The notes: generated from the sequence alone by a model not told the origin. A DNA stretch of 64,000 bases from Epiperipatus broadwayi (GCA_028023455.1 JAQFVV010012396.1:10953296-11017295), one strand, 5' to 3'; shown: positions 34,114-46,453, numbered from the stretch's first letter. Numbers and translations are program-made.

Positions 34114-35639
34114 GTTTATAAAAAACATCACGCTATATAAAATAATTGACTTATTTAAATAATGAAAATTGTTTTAATCCTTCCGACATGCAGCCTAAGA
34201 CTCTCACATTTCAGCATTTTCTGATGTTTTTCTTTGTCTTACAAATCAATGTAAAATATATGATTAAATTATTATTACTTATCTGAAAATAATAAATTTG
34301 ACTTCATTGATAGATATTTTTGTTTACTACTGAAATAAATTTTAAATGTTTATAATTTGTTTCTGTAAATATTAAAAAAATGAGATCATAATCAAAACAA
34401 AGAGTTTACACATCATCATTTCTAAAAAGATTATTTTCAGTTTATAAAATCAACAAAATATTTCTTAATTCTTATTATTTTTCAAAATTGAAACAAATAT
34501 TTATTTCTCTTATATCTAATGAATTATGCTTTAAAAGTTTAAAATATTTGAATATTTATTGCAAAACTGTGATATTTTCATATTCATAAGTATGGGTGGA
34601 TTGCTTACATAGAAACTAAACTTGTAAATTGCTTCAGGCCATATTCACATTAGCTGCTAATATAATATTATATTTTTGAAAATAAAATATTTCAAGTCAA
34701 AATAAGTTATTAATAATTTATATTTCTTGATATCTAATAAATATAGTGTAAATTATTTTTTTAAAAAATCTAAAACCATAATAAATTCACAAATAAACAC
34801 ATTTTTGGTCATTAGAATAGCAATATCATAAAAAGCCGAATGTTTTACAGCCTTGGCAAAAGACAAACATGTCCGGGTGGGGTCTATGTCTATTGTAAAA
34901 GTGGAAATTTTGAATTTCCTGCTTTCTAGCACAAATTTTTCAGCAAAAATTATATATAATAAAATATACCATTTTACACGCATTTTAATGTATAATACTT
35001 ATGAAAAAATTCACCAAAAAGCAAATTGGTCAAAAAAATTAAATAATTCATGAGAAGCATCCCCAAAAAAATTGAATTATTTTATATTCAAGTTGGTTAA
35101 ATGTAATGAAAAATTTAAAATAATGTTAATAACTAAAGAAAACCATGTGAAAAATAGTCTGCAGTAAAACAAAGAAATTATATTTCAACCAATCATTACA
35201 TGAAGATGCTGGTGATTTCCTGTGTCTTAGAAATTATGATAGCTGATTATTCACTTCTGTTGTCTTTTCGTCTTTTCTTTGTCTAAAGTTAAATATTTTA
35301 AATAAAATCTAAATTAGTCAATATAGTGTAAAGTATAATAATACATAAATATTTATGAAAAATAGTTGCATTTTATATATCATCAAATGTCATTCATAAG
35401 CAAATAGCTGACAACATTATTCACTTGTCTTGAATAGCGGTCAAGCACTATTCACTTTCTCTTGATTATTTTTCTTGTAAAATTTAAAAATTTTCGAATC
35501 AAAATTTATATTTAGAAAAATTAATATAAAACCTTAATTATGAATGTAAAAAATTATGAGAAATATATTTTTTTAAAATCTATTACAAAAGCATAAAACA
35601 TTTTGTTTTATTTATGATTTTGACAGTTAGAAACACCTG
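34114..35639. other. A+T-rich non-coding stretch
   Basis: Nothing firm. A patch at about 34840-34890 (GACAAACATGTCCGGGTGGG) is more G+C-rich and open on both strands (34753-34983 minus, 34853-35053 plus), but neither translation is recognisable. Confidence 0.45.
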
Positions 35640-35945
35640 GAGAACAATAGCCAAAGTTTACAGATAGTGCTTTGTGACATTTTATAAGAGAAAAAAGGCA
35701 GGACTCCATACAATACACTACAATTAGAAATCGATCTTGTTGATATATTTTGGAATTAAAATTTAAATATGGGTAAAGCTATGAATTCACAATAAAATAG
35801 TGAAAATTTAATCAAAAATAGCTGATAGATGGCACAAAATTTGCTGGTTTCCAGATTGAAGCCCTGTAGAAAAATGTAGTCACCCTCAGATAAACTTTCA
35901 CCAAAAAATGTCACTCCCAATGTCTAAAAGTTTGGCCACCTCTGA
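35640..35945. mobile_element. Decayed MITE, about 306 bp
   Basis: The ends pair loosely in inverted orientation: AGCCAAAGTTTACAGA then GTGACATTTT at the left against AATGTCACTCCCAATG then TCTAAAAGTTTGGCCACC at the right. This style of end (GGTGGCCAAACTTTTAGA) is typical of short TIR elements. No ORF, and the target duplication is not clear. Confidence 0.4.
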
Positions 35946-37914
35946 GATATAAAAAGTGGCATAAATATTGTAAAAGGTACGTAATCTAATTTGAATTGTG
36001 CTTTTAATTTATAAATAATAAGTTAGGATAAATATAACTTTTTTATTTCAATTATAACATTCTAATTTTGGTTCTTTCTCATTGGGAACCATGTCTGATT
36101 GACTCCTTTTCAGGTGTCCATTTATATTATTTCATTTTGTTGCAATTTATTATTCTTAATGTGGGTTCATAATAAATACGAGATGATCAAATGTGATTAT
36201 TTTCTACTGTTATAATTTGGTTCCCATTCATGGAGCAAGAAGGAATGCTATTTTCTACCATTACAATTTAAATATATACTTTTAAATATATAATATATTT
36301 AAACACTAATATAAATCTTTAATTTTTTTTACTATATTTATATTATAAAATATCATAAAATGGCAAAAACAGTTAAGTCCTTAGTATTTTATAAATTATT
36401 TTATATTAATTAAAATTATCAAAATGATAAAAACTACAAAAATATAACTAATCTATAAAACTTATAATCTTATATTATTTATTTACTAATTTTCTATTAT
36501 TAATATATAAATATTAAGGTTTAACCTTTAACTTTAATATTTATTATTAAACTTATTGATTATTGTTCTAAATTATTTTATGCATACAAAAGAATGTAAG
36601 ATGAAAGGCAGAATATAATAATTCATAAGTACATAGAACATACTAATTTACAGTAATTAAAATTCTACTGTTTTTCAAAATTCTTATATATATATATATA
36701 ATTATGGTCTACATGTTCATCTTTACAAATCTTGTTTATTCTAATAAACTAAATTTGTATATATTCATATATACATTATCCTATAATTCCATCCACATTT
36801 TGATCATATCCTACAATCAATTTCAAATTCTATTTCTAATTATTGCTACAAATAAAAACTTAGATTTATAAATATATAATAATTTTCCAAACATTTACAA
36901 ATCTATATATGCTTATAATTTATATTCACAAAAATGATATTCAAAATTAATTAAATCAATAACAATAATAAAAAAATAATATTTCAATCTCCGATATTTA
37001 TAGTTTCAAAAAGTAAATTAAATTTTTAACTTCAAATTACCTTTATGTAATTGTTGTTATTGTTTTTCCCACTTCAATTTATCTAATTTTTTAACTTGCC
37101 AATTTCTTGAAGTGCATGTACTTAAAAAAATTAATTACCTTTATTTTGGATTTTGATGGTATAAATTTAAGAGATTAAATTTTTTATATTATTTTAGTTA
37201 ATGATTTACTGAATGAGAGAAATCATTTTTGTAAACCTAAATTATAAATATTATGTGGATTTGTAAATACCTGGGGAATTATTATATATTCATAATTTTG
37301 AAATTTTTGCATAATTTATATATAATAATGGGAGGAGTCTAAAAAGCCATGGGTTAAATAAAAGAACACCTAATGTATAAATTGAAAATGATCTTTTATC
37401 ATAATTTGCAAACATTTCTAAATTACAAGTACCTTTCAATACTCGTATTATTACTCCTCATTCTCATTACATTAGCCCTACAACGAGTACACTGGAATTA
37501 CAGATTGTGAGACAAATTTTGATAGTTATACTAGTAATAATAAATGAATACTAATGACAATGTACTATAAACCTATAATAATATCTAGCACTTATAGATA
37601 TTCATCAAACCTGAAATAAATAAATAAATGAATGAATGAGAATAAAATGTATACTAATAAAATATAATACAAATTAAATTTATGATTAACAAAATAACTA
37701 AATAAACAACAATTAAATAAAAAAATATTTGATGTGAATGAACAGTATTCTAAATTCATTTTATTTATGCTGAATTTTTTATTTATATTTTCTTCATTTA
37801 GAATTGTAATTCTATATATCCTTTTGCAAAAATAAATATATAAATAAATATATTGAAAATTCTTTATATGGTGGTGAATAAATCTATGTCCATTATTCAA
37901 ATTCGTACATACCT
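35946..37914. other. Very A+T-rich non-coding stretch
   Basis: Simple A/T words only (for example the small palindrome near 36498-36548 and (TA)n at 36687-36702). No gene or element seen. Confidence 0.6.
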
Positions 37915-38060
37915 GTAAGACAAACTTAAAATATTTTTTTAAACAATAATGCACATTATTTTGAGCACACATTCCAATTACTGCCATTATGCATGTTTGC
38001 TTATCATCTATAATCAATGTTGATTTGTTAAATAATTCAGCTATAAACTTCAGCAAAAAT
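37915..38060 (-). CDS. Possible internal exon of an unidentified host gene
   Basis: On the minus strand an open stretch of about 48 codons (KFIAELFNKSTLIIDDKQTC, then IMAVIGMCAQNNVHYCLKKY, ending in FVLQ) has a protein-like, amphipathic composition unlike the rest of this region. It ends exactly at CAG/GTATGT at 37914, a strong splice donor. Beyond the donor the frame turns into low-complexity Tyr/Ile/Phe text. An upstream acceptor is uncertain (AAATAG or TTATAG near 38060 and 38038). I do not recognise the product; a helical repeat protein is one possibility. No neighbouring exon was found. Confidence 0.3.
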
Positions 38061-39741
38061 TTTATACAACTATTTCAAATTAATCTCAATAATTATAATA
38101 CTTTTTATAAATTACTTATTATAAATATGTCTCTCAAATATTCTGTAAAACAATTGCTCTAATATGCCATTTAATTTTTTTTTTTAAGGGAAAACATCTT
38201 TATACTATCAAAAACACACATTCTTCTCATTTTCCTTTTATATAAAATATTTTCTTTATATTTATCTTTTACTTCACCTACGACTAAATACAACTATATT
38301 TATCAACAATCCTACTATAGCTGGTACATACCATAATCATCACCTTGTAACTAAAATTGAGTTCTTTATTCTCTAACATAAAATTTAATACAACCTTAGA
38401 CACATCTGGTTTAATGATTATCAAGCAAAAAAATAAATCATAAGGCTATCAATGTAGTAAAAACAAATAAAAATATCTGCTCAATTTCATACAATAAAGT
38501 TTATTTTATTTCATGTATTATATTTGTAAGTGCACCTTCTTTTTTTACATTTATTTGAAAACCGTAAGTAATATACATGCATAAAAACATAAATGCGTAT
38601 GCTTATTTCTTAATTATTTCTTTTAAAAACTTACATATATTCAAATATGTGTGCATACAAAATTAATGAAACATTTTTTAAAATCAATAGTTCTTTATTT
38701 TTTTAAATGTTATTCTTTGAATTAATTATTTGTTTTTTAGGATTAGTAATTGTTAAAAAAATATGAAATACTATTCTTGAATGCTAACCTCAGAATTTTA
38801 ATAAATCTCAGCTTTCCATCCTTAATATTTTGAAATGATAAAAAAATGAGTAATAAAACAATATTATCATTTAAATCATCACTATTACAGAATATTTATT
38901 CCATTCTACAAAAATCTGATGGATTTTTTTTTTTTCATTTGGGCCCTTTGAGATAAATATTGATATTTCTGATAGCATTGTTTGTTGTTTGAGAATTATT
39001 AACAAAAAAATTAATGGGCATGAGAGAGATGTATATTTTATGTAACCCATTTCTCCAGTTCCTTGGAAATCGGACTGATGAAAGAGAAATAAAGCCCTCC
39101 TTTTCTTCATTTTATTCAGAAATTCATTTTATTTACAAGTTTAAAAAAGAAATATGACCTTGTTTTATTATCATTTCTGTATAAAAATATTTTAGGTACT
39201 TTTCATTGCAACAGACTAAATTGTTTTACCTTTTATTTTCTCTCTGCCTTCCTTATATAACATCCTATTAAAATTTAGAAGTTTTATTTCTGCATTCTAA
39301 CATAGCATGCTATTAAACAAAATTGATTATGGTAAATAAATAAAATTTTATTCATTAATATTTTTTTAAATAATAATAATTAATCAGAATGATTTATTTT
39401 TATATATCATCAAGATTAATCATTATTATTTATTAATATTTTTTATATATTAAAACAAATAAATATGTTGATGTGTATGGGTTTATTTACATTTATTCCA
39501 CATACCCATGTATATTCCCACCCTTCTTATGACCAGGTTTCCTATCAGTAGTTAAAATAAAAATTATACTTTATATTTATCTTAACAATTATTATTTACC
39601 TATCTATAACAAAAATATGTGAATTAATTATCTTAAAAAAAAAAAAAACGAACTAAATAATATAACACTTATTTTGTTTCATTATTTTTTTTCTTTACTA
39701 AATTATTTTGAACTAACTGCTTCAATATTATATATATATAT
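38061..39741. other. A+T-rich non-coding stretch
   Basis: No credible ORF or repeat ends up to the LTR element. (AT)n at 39729-39740 is where that element inserted. Confidence 0.6.
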
Positions 39742-40483
39742 TATACCTAGCCCTTTACACGTCGTCTCGTAAATTTTATAAAAACATTATTTATATAAAA
39801 TCAATAAAATGTTTAATGTTTATAATGACGACTCGATCAGAACTTTGTACCTCCCTCTTACACAAAATCCTATCACGGGGCTGTCGGTACCTCGGGTAGA
39901 GTAATCAATATCATTTGCAAACATTTGCCAATAACATTAACACTCGTTTACTAGATTACATATTAGCCAATCAAACTTTTTATTTATTTAAAGGAAAAAA
40001 TCCAATGGGCGCCAGCCGACGTTTGTCGACAAGTCTGCTTGACCAATACGATCTAGTACCCACTCCCGCTAGCTCAGCTACAACAATCAATTAAATATAA
40101 TCCGCCTACCTAAAAAATCAATTTATGAATCTTTCTCTGCGCTAAATTTCTCGCTTTCTCTTTTTCTTTTATTTAATTATTTAATTTAAATCTAATTTAA
40201 GTAATCACTAACCCATGAAGTCTCCATTTACGCTATTACACTTCGTTTGGTCTTATAATATAATTAATTACACTTTCGTTCAAGTTCAAATAATATTTAA
40301 TACAATCAAAATTTCATATTATAAATACATAAAAAAAATAATTATACACACAGTCACAATAAAATCTCTGGGTAATGGAGCTAAAGACAACTAATAATTA
40401 TTGTTCGTACCATAAAGTTCAGAGTTTATTATTCCATTTATTATTACAGCTTTTAATTAGTGAATTAGAAATTGAAATAAACA

Positions 40484-40702
40484 TTACCTAGCTTTCTCCC
40501 TTATGCACAGTTCCGAGCGTTGCTTCTGATAGTATTTCATTCGGTCAGTTAGCGCTAACTCTTTGCACTCCTTTTCCCGATGTCGTTGGGATCCTGTGGG
40601 CTCCACGTGGACACTCCGTCTCCTTCTTGTTTTACGCGACCATGATCGACATTTGAACTGTTTGCTGTTGGTATTGCGGGAAGGATTCGGCCGGCTGTTC
40701 AC
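40484..40702 (-). CDS. Short basic ORF inside the LTR (72 aa, left copy)
   Basis: 72 codons, strongly Arg/Lys/Ser-rich (begins MNSRPNPSRNTNSKQ, with SRKTRRRRS in the middle). It has no recognisable domain. The right LTR carries the same ORF with one Leu/Pro change. Position within the LTR on the coding strand means it could be a leader ORF or a chance ORF in G+C-richer DNA. Confidence 0.25.
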   Translation of the reverse strand: MNSRPNPSRNTNSKQFKCRSWSRKTRRRRSVHVEPTGSQRHREKECKELALTDRMKYYQKQRSELCIREKAR

Positions 40703-40943
40703 ACGATGGGTTTAACAGTGCAGCATTATGTTTAGCTTGAGACGTATATTAATATTCAATGCTCTCGATCTATAAAAATAATTTTAATTAATAATACAAT
40801 AGAAAATTCGCCCTTTTATATTTTACGGTCCTTATCTTGCGGATTCAATCTACAATATGTAACTAATCCTCTGGTGTTTCAGTTACGGTCCGTGCTGACT
40901 TTCTGGTGTTTGCATTGGTCATTTAATTTCTTTGTACTCTCTG

Positions 40944-41112
40944 CTAGTTATTTCAATTTCTTTATTCCAATTTCTTTGTTAGAGTTATTTCAATTTCTTT
41001 GTTAGAATTATTTCAATTTCTTTGTTAAAGTTATTTTCAATTTCTTTGTTAGAGTTATTTCAATTTCTTTGTTAGAATTATTTCAATTTCTTTGTTAAAG
41101 TTATTTTCACTA
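40944..41112. repeat. Minisatellite inside the left LTR
   Basis: About seven units of ATTTCAATTTCTTTGTTAGA type (23-25 bp). The right LTR has about one unit fewer (46917-47043), which accounts for most of the length difference between the LTRs. Confidence 0.85.
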
Positions 41113-41506
41113 ACTAGCCGTTTAATGGAAATTTCTTATGTTCGTCATTAGCTCCCATTGTTCACTACATTCCTTTGATTACATATATTCCCCCCCTCCT
41201 TTTTTTTTTATAATTATAAGACAAAACGAATTCCACCTTGTTTTTTTTTTTTCTTAAATCAAATTTTAGTTCTTTAGGTTTTATTTAAATACGATTCAAA
41301 ATTATATCTTATAAAACTGTCTAATTTATGCTTTTAACGATAAACCTGTCTATGAGGAAAAAAAAATCTTTTTATTCTTATTTTACCCTACAAGACCTTT
41401 TATTTTTATTAAATATTTACACAAATCGTTTATCAATTTATATTTTTTTTCAAAATTTTGTGTAACTCCGTATAAAGCACACTCCCTCCTGATGTATCTC
41501 GGTACA

Positions 41507-41526
41507 TTTCTCCGTCCCCCCTTTTT
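41507..41526 (-). other. Polypurine tract
   Basis: On the element strand AAAAAGGGGGGACGGAGAAA directly abuts the 3' LTR. It would prime plus-strand DNA synthesis. Confidence 0.85.
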
Positions 41527-41650
41527 GAAACTAAAATATCAAGCTGAAGGTTTTAGTTTCAACATTTAACTTTATTCTTACTATACATTCCCCTTGATTT
41601 ATTTTGATGGAAGTTCGTCCTCTCTTATTCTCGTGTGTCCGTGTTACTCG

Positions 41651-43165
41651 TTAAACTTTCTTCTTTAGTAATTGTAAGGATCGCGCATTGAACGTTCCCC
41701 TACAGTCTGACCCTTGGGCGACTTTGAAGGCGTTATTTCTGTACTCCTTTATGATTTTGTATGGCCCGTCGTATATGGGTTGAAATTTCTTATATATCCC
41801 CTTTTCCGGATGGCTTACGGGGTTTACCCTTACCATGACCTCATCTCCCAGCTTGAACATAGCCTTGCTCTTCCCTTGTCTCCTTTGTCTTATATTTCCC
41901 ATCTTTCTGAGTTTACAGCGTGCTTCATCCGCGTCTTTCTTCTTATCAATAGGTGGTGTTCTAATCGGTAAAGGGGTTTTGAATGGGTAAGGGGTATTTC
42001 TCCCATGATGAAGCCTGATGGGTTCGAACCCGGTGGATTCGTTTTTGGACCAATTTATCATGTTCGCCACTCTCGAGGCCTCTTTTACCCATCCACGATG
42101 ATTGTTCTGGAGATACACACGAAATAAGCGCCCTAATTCCCTCATGACTCGTTCGCAGGGATTAGACTGCGGATTACGAATTGAAGTGAGAATATGTCTG
42201 ATCTGGTGGCGCTTCGTCCACCTTTTCCATTCCTCCGACATAAAGGGAGTTCCATGGTCTGATATTATCTGCTTTGGGATTCCCACATCTCGAAAATGTT
42301 GACGCTCAAGTACCTGTATAGTTTGTTTGGCATTAGCTTGCGTCACCGGATATATCGTTACGAATTTGGAAAAAACATCATACGTTACAACAAGATACTT
42401 CTTTCTATTAAACTGGGGTAGGGGTCTGTAGAAATCTATTGCCAAGAGGCTGTTAGGCTGGTATGCATATATAGGTCTCAACGGGCCCACACTTGATGAG
42501 TTTTGGGGCTTTGTTTTCGCACATACAGTACATCCCTCAATGACGTCTAAAACACTCTTATACATTCTTGGACAATAAAACCAATTGCCTATCAACCCTT
42601 CCGTCTTGCTTGCCCCATAGTGTCCATAATTTTCATGTATGAACATGATTATTTGTTTCCGCATATTCACTGGAAGAACGACTCGTGTATGCTCCTCATC
42701 TCTCATTTTACGCTGTAAAAGTCCATTTTTCAAACAATATTTTTTTTCTTTCCAGACCGTATTGTTTACAGGTCTTCCTGTAGGCTGATGGCGCAAGCGG
42801 TCTATTATTTGTTTACATTCGGTATCTTCTTCTTGCACTTTCACTAATCTTTTCAAACTGCACTCTATATCCTCGCCTTTATCTACTTCCACCGCTGCTA
42901 TGTACGCATCGTTACAAGTTAAATGTTGCTGCAGTGGTTCTATTGGATAGCGACTTAAAGCATCTGCCGCCATATTGTCTCTGCCTGGGCAATACTGCAC
43001 GCGATAGTTAAATTCTTCTAAGATTAAACTCCATCGGATCAGCCTACTATTCGTGAGGAAGCTATGATTAAGGAACTCAAGGCTCCTATGGTCTGTAATC
43101 ACTATCACCTGTGACCCGATTAAATACTGTCTAAACTTCTTAAAGGCCCAGACAATTGCTAAAGC
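41651..43165 (-). pseudogene. pol: Pol, part 2: rest of RNase H and integrase
   Basis: Directly after the TAG the same frame reads ALAIVWAFKKF, then TDHRSLEF (RNase H Asp) and NMAADALSRY (last RNase H Asp). The integrase follows: a zinc-binding HHCC (His158 and His163, Cys193 and Cys196, counting from the Met at 43108), then the core with Asp225 (AIDFY), Asp284 (ISDHGTPF) and Glu319 (NPCERVMREL). The D-35-E spacing of the last two is canonical. The C-terminus has a GDEVMVRVNP/DGPYKI block. Integrase looks intact, but it is cut off from translation by the stop. It would insert the cDNA into host DNA. Confidence 0.85.
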
Positions 43166-44337
43166 CTACCTCTCAGTTACTGTATAATTTTTTTCAGGCT
43201 TACTTAATAAGCGACTTATAAAGAATAACACCCCATATTTCCCGTCATCCTGCACCTGAAATAATGTGCCTCCCAGGCCCATTCCACTACTGTCAGTTTG
43301 CACTATAAATGGTTTGTCAAAATCTGGGTATGACAGCATGACCTCTTTTAGAAACCCCCTTTTTACCTTTTCAAAGCTACGCTCTTGTAGCTCCTCCCAC
43401 ATCCACCTTTTGTCCTTCCTTAATAATTGTAAGAGAGGTTCCATGTCTGAGGAAAAGTTTTTATAAAATCGGTTGAAAAAATTACACAGTCCGAGGAAAG
43501 CTTTGATGTCTTTCTTCTTCCTTGGTTTTGGAAACTGTTGTATCACCTCGATTTTTTCTGGATTTGGAGATATTCCCTGCTCACTGATAATGTGTCCCAA
43601 GAATTTCACCTCCGGAGTCATTAGGTGACTTTTCCCCAAATTTATTTTAATTCCTTTTTCTATGCACTCCCCGAACAGTAGCTTCAAATGTTCGAAGTGC
43701 TCTTCCACACTATTCGAGGCCACAATGATGTCATCCACATACATCGTGATTAAACTCTTAATTTTTTCTGACAACACTTGATCAAGGCATTGTATTAGTC
43801 CCGCCCCGCTGTTTTTTAAGCCAAAGGGAACCCGATTAAAGTTATATGCCTGTCCATTATATCGGAAAGCGGTATATTTCCGGTCTTCAGGGTGAAGCTT
43901 GATCTGCCAGTAGCTGGCCGTTAGATCAAATGTCGAAAATATTTTTTTTTTATGGAACTTCATTAATAATTCGCTTATAGGTGGTGGGGCATTAGTGTCT
44001 AGCACTGTTATTTTATTCAACTGTCGCGCGTCTAAACACAATCGAATAGACCCGTCCTTTTTCTTTACAGTCACCAACGGATTATTGTATGGTGATGAGC
44101 ATTTAGAAATAATTCCCCATTTTAGCATATTCTGTAGCTGTTCTTCTACGGCATTTCTATATTGATGTGGTATTGGGTATGTTCGCGCTTGATACAGCTG
44201 GTCTTCCATAAGTTTTATTCGGTGTTCGTATCCTTCGATAACTCTCGGAACTTCTGAAAACACCTCCTCGTACGTGTTCAACAAACTCTTCAGTCGTTCT
44301 CCGTTCTCGCTTTCCTGTTCCTCTTCCCTTATTATTA
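43166..44337 (-). pseudogene. pol: Pol, part 1: reverse transcriptase and start of RNase H
   Basis: The frame is -1 to the protease and is open from the A8 run (44345-44338), with no in-frame ATG near its beginning, so it is expected as a Pro-Pol fusion. RT blocks: VTVKKKDGSIRLCLD, FSTFDLTASYWQI (motif A), PFGLKNSGA (motif B), MYVDDIIVAS (YVDD, catalytic), and FLGHIIS. RNase H begins with VQTDSSGMGLGG (first Asp) and runs to YTVTER, where a TAG (43168-43166) stands in place of the Glu that normally follows. The rest of pol continues in the same frame after this stop. Confidence 0.85.
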
Positions 44338-44811
44338 TTTTTTTTCTATTTGTATCCCTGCACTGTCTGCATCGTGCTCCGTTCTACTATTGTCTGCCTC
44401 GCAGACGTCAAACGGTATTTCTGCATGATTAATTCTTGCCTGTCGCTTTTCATAATCCAGCACGCATCCTGCTTTGCACATAAAGTCTGAGCCCAGGATA
44501 GCATCATGTATCAATCCCTCCAAGATCAGCATGACGTGGTTGTATTCCTTCCCTGCGATCTTAATACTCACCCACACTTGCTCCGATGCCAACTTGGCTC
44601 TTTTCCCATTCGCCAGCCTTACGTACACATCCTTTAACGGCAAGGTTTTAATTTTCAAGTTACTCCGGTCCATTTCATTGAACGTTTTCTGCGAAATCAC
44701 CGACACTTGGCTGCCCGAGTCCAGTAGTGCATTAATCGCCTTCCCTTCGATTCCTATTTCTATTTTAGGACATGGATTGGTATGCCATTCCCAGCTCACC
44801 CCTCTCTTCAT
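44335..44811 (-). CDS. pro: Protease (retropepsin type)
   Basis: The active-site motif ALLDSGSQVSVI lies near residues 28-39, with the catalytic Asp in DSG, and a second flap/core motif AILGSDFM lies near residue 105. The ATG at 44811 sits inside the end of gag; a TAG three codons upstream closes this frame, so any shift from gag must happen within the short overlap, or translation restarts at this ATG. The frame ends at TAA (44337-44335) straight after a run of eight A, where a -1 shift enters the pol frame. It would cleave the Gag-Pol precursor. No internal lesion. Confidence 0.8.
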   Translation of the reverse strand: MKRGVSWEWHTNPCPKIEIGIEGKAINALLDSGSQVSVISQKTFNEMDRSNLKIKTLPLKDVYVRLANGKRAKLASEQVWVSIKIAGKEYNHVMLILEGLIHDAILGSDFMCKAGCVLDYEKRQARINHAEIPFDVCEADNSRTEHDADSAGIQIEKK

Positions 44812-45373
44812 TTTGTACTAGGTTTGCTACTTGTCTGCTATTATCTTCTGCCTTTCCCTCTTTCCTCCGATTTTCTTCGTACTGTTTATCGTTATCTATC
44901 GTCCTGAGTATCTCTGCCGCTCGCTCTATGGTATCATTCCCTATTATTGTTTCTTGGACGTTTTCTGGGAAGCCCCGCCTTACTATCCGCAGTATTTGTT
45001 GCTCAGATATTTTGTATGCTGTGATTTCCCTTAATCTCGCCACTTGTCTGCGGAAATATGTACTTAGTGATTCTTCTGTTCGCCATTTTTCTTGGGTTAC
45101 CTGATGTTTAACAACTTCCTGAAGCCCCTCCCCCCAATAACTCTTCAGCAATGCTTGTTTATATTCCTTGAAGTTCGTTGGCTTTATTCCCAGTGACTCC
45201 CACCAATTTTCGGCCTCATCTTGTATGTAGCTAACAGCTATATTAACTTTAACCGACTCGCTGAACTCATTACATGAAAAAAAACGTTCTAGACTCTCCA
45301 AGTATCTATTCGGTCTTTCCCCTTCGTTTCCCGAGAAGGTCTTTATTTTGATAACCCGACTTGCTATTTCCAT
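44765..45373 (-). CDS. gag: Gag (202 aa)
   Basis: The ATG at 45373 lies 317 nt inside the 5' primer site and is the first good start of the leader. The product has the retrotransposon Gag core, with a DEAENWWESL block at about residues 52-61, LLKSYWGEG, and a YFRRQVARLREI segment, and ends in a charged tail. There is no CCHC knuckle, which some Gypsy lineages also lack. It forms the capsid-like particle in which reverse transcription occurs. Its last 47 nt overlap the protease frame, which lies at +1 relative to gag. The frame appears intact. Confidence 0.85.
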   Translation of the reverse strand: MEIASRVIKIKTFSGNEGERPNRYLESLERFFSCNEFSESVKVNIAVSYIQDEAENWWESLGIKPTNFKEYKQALLKSYWGEGLQEVVKHQVTQEKWRTEESLSTYFRRQVARLREITAYKISEQQILRIVRRGFPENVQETIIGNDTIERAAEILRTIDNDKQYEENRRKEGKAEDNSRQVANLVQNEERGELGMAYQSMS

Positions 45374-45689
45374 TTTACACCTATTTTATCTTTTTAATAA
45401 TAATAATAAACTTACGTACGTACAACCAAAACCTAACCTTCCCAGTTCCCCCTTTTTTTTTCTTATACTAAAATTCCCCGGAGTGTCCCTATGCCTCCAC
45501 GTCTTATATAATTGCAAAATCACCTTTACAGTTGCGCTGCTTATACCGTTTTCTAATCCTACTATCACGCTCCCTCCCGCTTCTTTTTACTAGCTATCAC
45601 TTCTGTCACTCATACACGACTCTGGCCACACCGCTTAAGACGTCCAGTCATGACTCACATCGGTTCTGCCATTCAAAACGTTTAGTTTC

Positions 45690-45708
45690 GTTCCACGTTG
45701 ACGCGCCA
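45690..45708 (-). other. Primer-binding site (tRNA-Lys type)
   Basis: On the element strand TGGCGCGTCAACGTGGAAC begins two bases inside the 5' LTR. It resembles the known Lys-1,2 primer site TGGCGCCCAACGTGGGGC, with one extra base and a few mismatches. Confidence 0.7.
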
Positions 45709-46453
45709 TTTATACCTAGCCCTTTACACGTCGTCTCGTAAATTTTATAAAAACATTATTTATATAAAATCAATAAAATGTTTAATGTTTATAATGACGA
45801 CTCGATCAGAACTTTGTACCTCCCTCTTACACAAAATCCTATCACGGGGCTGTCGGTACCTTGGGTAGAGTAATCAATATCATTTGCAAACATTTGCCAA
45901 TAACATTAACACTCGTTTACTAGATTACATATTAGCCAATCAAACTTTTTATTTATTTAAAGGAAAAAATCCAATGGGCGCCAGCCGACCTTTGTCGACA
46001 AGTCTGCTTGACCAATACGATCTAGTACCCGCTCCCGCTAGCTCAGCTACAACAATCAATTAAATATAATCCGCCTACCTAAAAAAATCAATTTATGAAT
46101 CTTTCTCTGCGCTAAATTTCTCGCTTTCTCTTTTTCTTTTATTTAATTATTTAATTTAAATCTAATTTAAGTAATCACTAACCCATGAAGTCTCCATTTA
46201 CGCTATTACACTTCGTTTGGTCTTATAATATAATTAATTACACTTTCGTTCAAGTTCAAATAATATTTAATACAATCAAAATTTCATATTATAAATACAT
46301 AAAAAAAATAATTATACACACAGTCACAATAAAATCTCTGGGTAATGGAGCTAAAGACAACTAATAATTATTGTTCGTACCATAAAGTTCAGAGTTTATT
46401 ATTCCATTTATTATTACGGCTTTTAATTAGTGAATTAGAAATTGAAATAAACA

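Larger units (their letters stand above)
39742..41506 (-). repeat. 3' LTR (left copy, 1765 bp)
   Basis: On the element strand it starts TGTACCGAGATACATC and ends GGGCTAGGTATA. It is followed inward by the polypurine tract. It contains a short ORF (40484-40702) and a 23-25-bp minisatellite. Confidence 0.92.

Noticed and set aside
34753-35053. Overlapping open stretches on both strands around the G+C-richer patch
   Set aside because: Neither translation resembles a known protein, and no splice signals or motif order support a gene.
37592-37914. C-terminal two thirds of the 154-codon minus-strand open stretch
   Set aside because: After the GTATGT donor the text is low-complexity Tyr/Ile/Phe and is more likely intron; only the part upstream of the donor was kept as a possible exon.
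41714-45104. Plus-strand open stretches across the Gypsy element (for example 44474-44821, 44772-45104, 41714-41971)
   Set aside because: They are antisense shadows of gag, protease and pol, whose catalytic motifs are all on the minus strand.
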